In this document: positions 63,653 to 64,000 of the stretch, piece after piece | How the letters are laid out: every line of letters starts with the position of its first letter | How positions within the stretch are numbered: position 1 is the first letter of the stretch | Source: Methanolobus sp. | Lineage (GTDB): Archaea; Halobacteriota; Methanosarcinia; Methanosarcinales; Methanosarcinaceae | Reading direction: 5' to 3' | Assembly: GCF_016278365.1 (NCBI RefSeq) | Contig: NZ_JADQBZ010000007.1 | Location: 62,001-126,000, forward strand | DNA: 64,000 bases | Translations under genes and position numbers: made by a program | Notes under the pieces: generated by a model | What the model was told of the DNA's origin: nothing | The model's input: the letters and a program-made list of their open reading frames with translations, nothing else | Database searches by the model: none

Positions 63653-64000
63653 TTAATGGATGATATCGATTATCGATCCACCGGCATTCCTGGAACTGAC
63701 AGGCTCAATGACCGTACGTCTGGCCTTATTTATAGGAGTTGTTGCATGTCTGTAGGACCTGGGGGTTTCCGGAACCATGCTGGCTGCTCTTGATTCATAC
63801 TGCGGACCAAGTACCTGTGCGGACTGGACACCTGTCATGATAGCCATCACACGCACCTTGCCTTCATACTCATTGCTGATACGTGCACCCCATATGACGT
63901 TTGCACTGGGTGACAGCTCATAGGTGAGTGAGGCAGCGATCTCTTCAGCTTCTTTGAGGCTGAGGTCAGGACCACCTGTTATATGCACAAGGCTTCCCGT
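63653..64000 (-). CDS. ftsZ: FtsZ, C-terminal part (truncated by window edge)
   Basis: The frame is open to the window edge. It reads [65 protein letters not shown], the C-terminal tubulin-like domain of FtsZ, and ends in a variable linker with a short terminal peptide (GGSIIDIIH). The GTPase domain lies beyond the edge. FtsZ forms the division ring. The end sequence differs from CetZ, so canonical FtsZ is the better reading. Confidence 0.9.
   Translation of the reverse strand, partial: TGSLVHITGGPDLSLKEAEEIAASLTYELSPSANVIWGARISNEYEGKVRVMAIMTGVQSAQVLGPQYESRAASMVPETPRSYRHATTPINKARRTVIEPVSSRNAGGSIIDIIH

Overview
The window is archaeal chromosome, almost certainly from a methylotrophic methanogen of the Methanosarcinales (Methanosarcinaceae-like; genus not determinable from the sequence alone). 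Pointers are: methanogen-type families (the dihydropteroate synthase-like protein of methanopterin synthesis, an Msr/FilR1-type regulator, a remnant corrinoid methyltransfer protein, a CooC-type nickel ATPase), archaeal-type AspRS and GatD, archaeal pilin N-termini, a PGF-CTERM protein, FtsZ, an H+-type membrane pyrophosphatase, a tRNA-Val with encoded CCA, TATA-type promoters and strong Shine-Dalgarno sites (including SD-led TTG and GTG starts).

Layout. 1-5 kb: end of a MetX-CBS fusion, an HTH regulator with a NapH-like polyferredoxin, a lipoprotein, a bactofilin-like membrane protein and a START-like protein. 4.2-8.3 kb: citrate synthase and a large AcnA-type aconitase in tandem, the first steps toward 2-oxoglutarate. 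8.4-9.5 kb: a decay zone with an ATPase fragment and a frameshifted, truncated corrinoid-protein pseudogene. 10-12.6 kb: a Cache-PAS-PAS histidine kinase whose first membrane helix is in another frame. 12.8 kb: tRNA-Val. 14.2-17 kb: a degenerate tandem repeat, a PhoU-like remnant, then a cation-transport cassette (two MgtE half-proteins plus a tandem PhoU-TrkA_C protein). 17-22 kb: housekeeping pairs aspS-rpiA and argH-gatD. 22-28 kb: J-domain protein, orphan CheW, secreted acetolactate decarboxylase, second histidine kinase, dapL.

28-44 kb is the most integrated part. An AbrB-PhoU regulator beside a small membrane protein is followed by a type IV pilus-like assembly module (pilin-like protein, divergent KaiC-like protein with a degraded P-loop, two TadC/ArlJ-type membrane proteins, a large ATPase with a repetitive basic N-terminus). 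Next comes a phosphate importer (PstS, PstC, PstA) lacking PstB, in which PstS carries a pilin-type N-terminus and is separated from PstC by a strong intrinsic terminator. A second AbrB-PhoU regulator, again next to a similar small membrane protein, lies at 43-44 kb. The pilus module and the pilin-headed PstS are neighbours and may be functionally connected.

44-64 kb: aroC, a CDF transporter, lipoproteins, CooC plus a cupin, a non-coding stretch at 49.3-49.6 kb with three consecutive perfect hairpins and SD-led mini-ORFs (candidate structured RNA), a CXXCH/EF-hand PGF-CTERM protein, an Msr-like regulator, an orphan TctA-like permease, the NcsA-type tRNA thiolase, a large papain-like protease/PKD/beta-helix surface protein broken by a frameshift just ahead of its catalytic Cys, the H+-pyrophosphatase, the methanopterin DHPS-like gene and the C-terminal part of ftsZ. 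No CRISPR array and no intact insertion sequence was seen.
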